8,138 bases of DNA from Bacillota bacterium (GTDB lineage Bacteria > Bacillota > Clostridia > Acetivibrionales > JAFADI01): NCBI GenBank assembly GCA_023424965.1, contig JAFADI010000228.1, positions 1 to 8,138 on the forward strand. The letters are read 5' to 3'. This document shows, one piece after another, positions 5,294 to 8,138 of this stretch. A program made the translations under genes and the position numbers. The notes beneath the pieces are model-generated. The model made no database searches. It had not been told where the DNA came from and saw only the letters and a list, made by a program, of their open reading frames with translations. Each line of letters starts with the position of its first letter. Within the stretch, counting starts at the first letter, position 1.

Positions 5294-5312
5294 CTTTCAT
5301 ACACTGTGAAAG
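5294..5312. repeat. Inverted repeat CTTTCA-N7-TGAAAG in the divergent promoter region
   Basis: Perfect 6-nt arms at 5294-5299 and 5307-5312 around TACACTG. It covers the -10 and part of the spacer of the predicted methyltransferase promoter and lies 34 nt upstream of the YlbF-family start. It could be an operator for a dimeric repressor acting on one or both genes. It could also be chance, since six-base arms are modest. Confidence 0.4.
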
Positions 5313-5324
5313 GGACTACAACAA
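5296..5324 (-). promoter_or_regulatory. Sigma-A-type promoter of the methyltransferase gene
   Basis: On the minus strand a TTGTTG -35 (5319-5324) and a TATGAA -10 (5296-5301) are 17 nt apart, with predicted start near 5289. It is the best promoter-like pair I found in the 167-nt divergent gap. The plus-strand gene has only weak candidates, for example TTCACC at 5276-5281 with TACACT at 5300-5305. Confidence 0.5.
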
Positions 5325-5345
5325 TGATGATTTGGGGTGGATGTT

Positions 5346-5678
5346 ATGGGAGTCAATGACAGCTTGTACGGTCTTCTGCGGGCAATCAAAGCCAGTTCGG
5401 AATTTACCGGTCTGAAGCAGGCAAAGGCTGTTGTTTCCAAAAATCCTGGGCTAAAAAAAGATCTGGATGAATTTATTTCCGGTCAAAAGCTGCTGTATGA
5501 AGGAAAACTGTCCTCCAGGGATGCTGACGCCAGGGCAAAGCAGTTAAGCAGCAAGTACGGGCAGTTGTCAAAAATACCGGAAATCGCCGCTTATCTGAAA
5601 GCAGCAGAGGATTTTAACAGATTTATGGCAAAGATCTACAAAGATATGGGTGAAAGCCTGCAAAAGGACCTGAACTGA
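5346..5678 (+). CDS. YlbF/YmcA/YheA-family (Com_YlbF) protein
   Basis: A 110-residue, almost all-helical, highly charged cytosolic protein matching the Com_YlbF family. A short N-terminal helix (SLYGLLRAIKASSEFTGLKQA) leads into a long Lys/Glu-rich amphipathic helical region. A conserved-looking C-terminal block is near LKAAEDFNRFMAKIYKDM. In Bacillus subtilis the YlbF and YmcA members form a complex with YaaT that adjusts RNase Y and mRNA maturation, affecting competence, sporulation and biofilm. At this length the protein is nearer the uncharacterised YheA-type members than YlbF (about 150 aa). The ATG at 5346 has GGGGTGG at 5334-5340; a GTG at 5337 lies inside that site and is rejected. 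It is the only plus-strand gene, divergent from the methyltransferase and convergent with htrA, so probably its own unit. The family is likely; the exact role is unknown. Confidence 0.8.
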   Translation: MGVNDSLYGLLRAIKASSEFTGLKQAKAVVSKNPGLKKDLDEFISGQKLLYEGKLSSRDADARAKQLSSKYGQLSKIPEIAAYLKAAEDFNRFMAKIYKDMGESLQKDLN

Positions 5679-5706
5679 ATAAGGTTGGAATGAGCGGGCC
5701 TGCATG

Positions 5707-5736
5707 AAGAAGGGATTCCGCCGGGAATCCCTTCTT
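5707..5736. terminator. Shared terminator between convergent YlbF-family and htrA genes
   Basis: A perfect 13-bp stem: AAGAAGGGATTCC (5707-5719) with GGAATCCCTTCTT (5724-5736), and a 4-nt loop (GCCG). The T-rich 3' side (CTTCTTTACTCT) makes it a good terminator for the plus-strand gene. On the minus strand it ends CTTCTTCAT, weaker but usable for htrA, whose stop is 10 nt away. Confidence 0.82.
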
Positions 5737-5746
5737 TACTCTATCA

Positions 5747-7039
5747 TTATTTCTCTTCCGAGAAAGTCAGCTTCAGATTCAATTTCTGTCCGTTCCTGTC
5801 AACCGTGACATTTACGGTGTCACCGGCTTTGTAGTCCTTTTTGATGTTGTCCACGTCTTTCATGGTCTTTACTTCCTTACCGGCCAGAGCCGTGATGATA
5901 TCGCCTTTCTTTATTCCTGCGCTGCTGGCCCCGCTTCCGGCGGTGACATCCTGGATATAAATGCCCACGGGTACGTTATACTGCCGTGCCATTACCTCCG
6001 TTATCTCCGTACCGGAGATGCCTATAAAGGGTCTGCCTTTCACGTAGCCAAACATGAGCAGTTGGTCCACGATGGGTTTCGCGTCGTTGATGGGTATTGC
6101 AAAGCCCAGGCCTTCCACTCCGGCGACGGAAATTTTAATGGTGTTGATCCCTATCACCTGTCCCTGGGAATTCACAAGGGCTCCACCGCTGTTTCCCGGG
6201 TTAATGGCGGCATCCGTCTGTATCAGGTTCAAAACCTTGTCCTCTGTTTCCACTTTTCTGTTCAGGGCACTTATAACGCCCACGGTAACAGACCCCGCAA
6301 AGTCCATCCCAAGGGGATTTCCTATGGCCACCGCCGGTTCTCCCACTTCCAGTGCGGATGAATCCCCCAGCTCGGCAACAGGCAGATTATCCAGGCTTAT
6401 TTTTATTACTGCCAGGTCATTTTTGCTGTCCCCTCCGATAAACTGAGCCTTGGCCTGCCTTCCGTCGGGAAGGAACACCTCGAGTGTGGTATTTCTGCCG
6501 GCATTGTTCCTGGTGTCCGCATATTGGACCACATGGTAGTTGGTCATTATGTAACCGTCCTTGCTGATGATGACGCCTGAACCTTCAGCCTTGGACTGGC
6601 CCATATCCTGTCCGAAAAACCGGTTCTGGGAGCTGGCCACCGTCATTCTTATCCCCACGATGGACGGGCTGACCTTTTTGGCTATTTCGGTAACGGCGGA
6701 GCCTTTGGGAAGGGCCACCTTTGTAAATCCGCTGTTCAAAGGAGAATTGTAGGTAGATGTACCGGAGGTCTGCGCGGCAGACAGCTTCTGGATGATTTGC
6801 GTCTGTTTTTCCAGCTCTCCTGAAAACCTGGCATACAAGACTCCTCCCAGTGCGGCGCTGGTTATCAGCGATGTGGTCAATACCAGGGCCACATAGGTCC
6901 TGAATTTTGACCCCTGCCTTTTACGCTGGGGCCTCTGCCCCGAAAAAGCATAGGTTTCAAGGCTGTACTGATCTCTTGGCAATTCATAATTCCCGGTATC
7001 GTTATATCTGTTTTCATCAAATTCATCATGGTTGTTCAT
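5747..7039 (-). CDS. htrA: HtrA/DegP-type membrane-anchored serine protease with one PDZ domain
   Basis: A 430-residue S1C-family protease for envelope protein quality control. Residues 1-46 form a charged cytosolic tail ending in a basic RKRQGSKFR stretch. One membrane anchor lies at about 47-70, then a short coiled and low-complexity linker to about 112. The trypsin-like domain has the full triad: His169 in TNYHVV, Asp208 in KNDLAV and Ser284 in NPGNSGGA. A single PDZ domain is at about 333-428, with the carboxylate-binding loop near RPFIGI. This is the layout of Bacillus HtrA/HtrB/YyxA, with the catalytic domain outside the cell. The ATG at 7039 has GGAGGAGGG 6 nt upstream. It has its own promoter, terminators on both sides, and looks monocistronic. 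Members are usually induced by secretion or heat stress through CssRS; possible half-sites lie upstream. Nothing is missing. Confidence 0.96.
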   Translation of the reverse strand: MNNHDEFDENRYNDTGNYELPRDQYSLETYAFSGQRPQRKRQGSKFRTYVALVLTTSLITSAALGGVLYARFSGELEKQTQIIQKLSAAQTSGTSTYNSPLNSGFTKVALPKGSAVTEIAKKVSPSIVGIRMTVASSQNRFFGQDMGQSKAEGSGVIISKDGYIMTNYHVVQYADTRNNAGRNTTLEVFLPDGRQAKAQFIGGDSKNDLAVIKISLDNLPVAELGDSSALEVGEPAVAIGNPLGMDFAGSVTVGVISALNRKVETEDKVLNLIQTDAAINPGNSGGALVNSQGQVIGINTIKISVAGVEGLGFAIPINDAKPIVDQLLMFGYVKGRPFIGISGTEITEVMARQYNVPVGIYIQDVTAGSGASSAGIKKGDIITALAGKEVKTMKDVDNIKKDYKAGDTVNVTVDRNGQKLNLKLTFSEEK

Positions 7040-7066
7040 ATATATCCCTCCTCCTGTTGTGCTTAC

Positions 7067-7095
7067 ATTATAATTTTAAATAATAAATGTGAAAA
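7067..7095 (-). promoter_or_regulatory. Sigma-A-type promoter of htrA with TTTTCACA element
   Basis: On the minus strand a consensus TATAAT -10 (7067-7072) is 17 nt from TTTTCA (7090-7095), with the start predicted near 7060, about 20 nt before the ATG. The -35 overlaps TTTTCACA (7088-7095). Further upstream are TTTTCTCC (7102-7109) and AGTTCATA (7110-7117). From memory, the Bacillus htrA/htrB promoters carry repeated TTTTCATA octamers needed for CssRS control, and these resemble them loosely. Confidence 0.6.
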
Positions 7096-7139
7096 TTTTT
7101 TGGAGAAAATATGAACTATTTGTTAAAATGACAAAAATT

Positions 7140-7167
7140 AAAAGACCCGCCCGGTTAGGAGCAGGTC
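7140..7167 (-). terminator. Intrinsic terminator behind the DUF1540 gene
   Basis: On the minus strand GACCTGC (7161-7167) pairs with GCGGGTC (7144-7150) over 7 bp with one wobble. The T-rich run TTTTAATTTTT follows. It lies 18 nt past the DUF1540 stop codon and isolates that gene from htrA. Confidence 0.72.
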
Positions 7168-7185
7168 CTGATCTTCAAATTCGAA

Positions 7186-7356
7186 TCAAGCCTCGGAGAT
7201 AAAGGTTGCGCAATCTGTTTCCTGACTGTCGGCTGCATTTCTGGGCTGAACTTCGATCTTCTCCGCCGAACAGTAATCCCCCTGCATATAATAATGACAG
7301 GTGTTTACAACACATTTTATACCGGCATTGGGATGATTCATTTTTTTAGCATTCAT
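7186..7356 (-). CDS. DUF1540 Cys-rich miniprotein (56 aa)
   Basis: A 56-residue protein starting MNAKKMNHPNAGIKCVV. It has four cysteines (Cys15, Cys20, Cys29, Cys49) in the order CVVNTCHYY, GDYCSAEKI and TDCATF. This is the DUF1540 pattern of Firmicutes: a CxxxxC pair, a central Cys before an A-x-x-I strand, and a last Cys in a T-x-C-x-T-F motif. The four cysteines most likely bind a metal such as zinc. The family has no established function. Translation by hand shows one open frame ending in TGA at 7186-7188. AGGAGGT at 7364-7370 lies 7 nt before this ATG; the ATG at 7361-7363 abuts the site and is out of frame. It follows folA by 93 nt with no clear terminator between, and its own terminator is behind it. 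Confidence 0.85.
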   Translation of the reverse strand: MNAKKMNHPNAGIKCVVNTCHYYMQGDYCSAEKIEVQPRNAADSQETDCATFISEA

Positions 7357-7375
7357 TGTGCATACCTCCTGAAAA

Positions 7376-7401
7376 TTTGGTTCACAAGTATTTTAACCAA
7401 A
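7376..7401. repeat. Inverted repeat TTTGGTT-N12-AACCAAA upstream of the DUF1540 gene
   Basis: Perfect 7-nt arms at 7376-7382 and 7395-7401. The spacer holds a -10-like TAAAAT on the minus strand (7390-7395), without a good -35 (AGTGTA). The element is just upstream of the ribosome binding site, so it could be an operator or a leader hairpin for the small gene. Confidence 0.4.
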
Positions 7402-7449
7402 AAATAAATTAATACACTTCATGCCCGCAGCCTCAATTTTTCATATTTC

Positions 7450-7935
7450 CTATTTTTTTCTTTTTTCGTATATTCTGAAAAAATAGTCGTAGGGATTCTT
7501 TTCGTCCCTGATGCCCTTTTCCTCCGCCACAAGCACCCATGTGTCTTCAGGTATCCGCGGAAAAAACGCATCCCCGTCAAACTCCTGGTCGATGTAAGTG
7601 ATATACAGCTTTTCGGCATACGGAATAAATTCCGTATAAACGGCGGCTCCCCCGATGATGAATGCTTCCTTCCCCTCCGCCAGTTGTACGGCCCCGGAAG
7701 CGCTGTGGACCACCCTGCAGCCCTCCTGTCTGTAATCCGGGTCCCTTGTCAGGATGACATTGTCCCTGCCCGGCAGGGGTTTTCCGATGGACTCAAAGGT
7801 TTTGCGTCCCATGATAACGGTACTTCCCCAGGTAATTTTCTTGAAATACGCCAGGTCCGCCGGAAGCTTCCAGGGCAGTTTGTTGTCTTTTCCTATCACA
7901 CCGTTCTTTCCCACTGCAACAATCATGGAAATCAT
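7450..7935 (-). CDS. folA: Dihydrofolate reductase
   Basis: A 161-residue, full-length DHFR that reduces dihydrofolate to tetrahydrofolate with NADPH. The N-terminal strand MISMIVAVGKNGVIG is followed by Met20-loop residues and WKLPADLAYF, holding catalytic Asp27 and Trp22. NADPH-binding signatures are MGRKTFESIGKPLPGR (42-57) and IIGGAAVY (93-100). The C-terminal strands end PYDYFFRIYEK. The ATG at 7935 is used; GGAG lies about 10 nt upstream. An internal ATG at 7926 is possible but too far from that site. It lies 21 nt after thyA, the usual operon: thymidylate synthase makes dihydrofolate and DHFR recycles it. Asp27 and the sequence style indicate a chromosomal housekeeping enzyme rather than an acquired trimethoprim-resistance form. 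Confidence 0.96.
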   Translation of the reverse strand: MISMIVAVGKNGVIGKDNKLPWKLPADLAYFKKITWGSTVIMGRKTFESIGKPLPGRDNVILTRDPDYRQEGCRVVHSASGAVQLAEGKEAFIIGGAAVYTEFIPYAEKLYITYIDQEFDGDAFFPRIPEDTWVLVAEEKGIRDEKNPYDYFFRIYEKRKK

Positions 7936-7956
7936 ACGGCAATCTCTCCTTTCCTC

Positions 7957-8138
7957 TCAGACGGCAACGGGAATATTTTTGATCTGCGGGCCTCTCTGAT
8001 ACCCTTCCAGCACAAAATCCTCAACTTCAAAATCGTAGAAATCCTTCTTATCCGGATTAATCAATAACCTGGGGGCTGGATATGGGGTTCTTTGTATGAG
8101 TTCCGTAATTAACGGTATATGCCTGTCGTATATATGTG
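7957..8138 (-). CDS. thyA: Thymidylate synthase, C-terminal part (runs off the window)
   Basis: Only the last 60 codons are in the window. The visible protein starts HIYDRHIPLITELIQR, has PRLLINPDKKDFYDFEVEDF in the middle and ends GYQRGPQIKNIPVAV. This is the ThyA C-terminus: the HxYxxH segment that contacts nucleotide and the closing P-V-A-V/I end that caps the active site. The enzyme methylates dUMP to dTMP using methylene-tetrahydrofolate, yielding dihydrofolate. Its TGA stop (7957-7959) leads straight into the folA ribosome binding site 21 nt before folA. The active-site Cys and N-terminus lie beyond the right edge. It is not flavin-dependent ThyX. Confidence 0.93.
   Translation of the reverse strand, partial: HIYDRHIPLITELIQRTPYPAPRLLINPDKKDFYDFEVEDFVLEGYQRGPQIKNIPVAV

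Noticed and set aside
1..8138. CRISPR arrays, insertion sequences, tRNA or rRNA genes, phage or defence genes
   Set aside because: No regularly spaced repeats, transposase motifs, cloverleaf or rRNA sequence were seen; the genes are ordinary chromosomal ones in compact units.

Overview
The window looks like a stretch of a Gram-positive, spore-former-type Clostridia (Bacillota) chromosome of intermediate GC. The evidence is strong GGAGG-type ribosome binding sites, a YlbF/YheA-type protein, a DUF1540 Cys-rich miniprotein, a single-PDZ membrane-anchored HtrA, and a thyA-folA pair. Taxonomy is inferred from gene style only. Except for the YlbF-family gene, every gene is on the minus strand, so the window reads right to left.

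Right end (7186-8138): the 3' end of thyA (thymidylate synthase), then folA (dihydrofolate reductase) 21 nt downstream, then a 56-residue DUF1540 protein with its own terminator. Next (5747-7039) is an HtrA/DegP-type serine protease with its own promoter. It converges on the YlbF-family gene (5346-5678, plus strand) across a shared 13-bp terminator hairpin.

Centre (4498-5345): an uncharacterised class I SAM-dependent methyltransferase, divergent from the YlbF-family gene. It has a predicted leader of about 110 nt that can fold in mutually exclusive ways, and a terminator behind it.

Left half (127-4401): a metal-handling module, most likely for copper. An HMA-TauE/DsbD_2-tandem cupredoxin fusion (620 aa) is followed with minimal spacing by an OmpR-type response regulator and a sensor kinase. 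A CPWC glutaredoxin-like gene comes last, behind its own promoter, which carries a near-textbook CsoR-family operator (TATACCCCCACAGGGTATA). A working model is that the kinase senses metal outside the cell and the regulator drives the fusion. The cytosolic HMA domain would pass Cu(I) through the membrane domain to extracellular His-free cupredoxin domains. An off-window CsoR-family repressor would release the glutaredoxin when cytosolic metal (or persulfide) rises. No P-type ATPase, CopZ or CsoR gene is in the window.

Notable points are the CsoR-type operator, the unusual fusion with Cys/Met-only cupredoxin domains, a response regulator whose only well-placed start codon is ACG, an 11-bp-period direct repeat upstream of the fusion gene, and the foldable methyltransferase leader.
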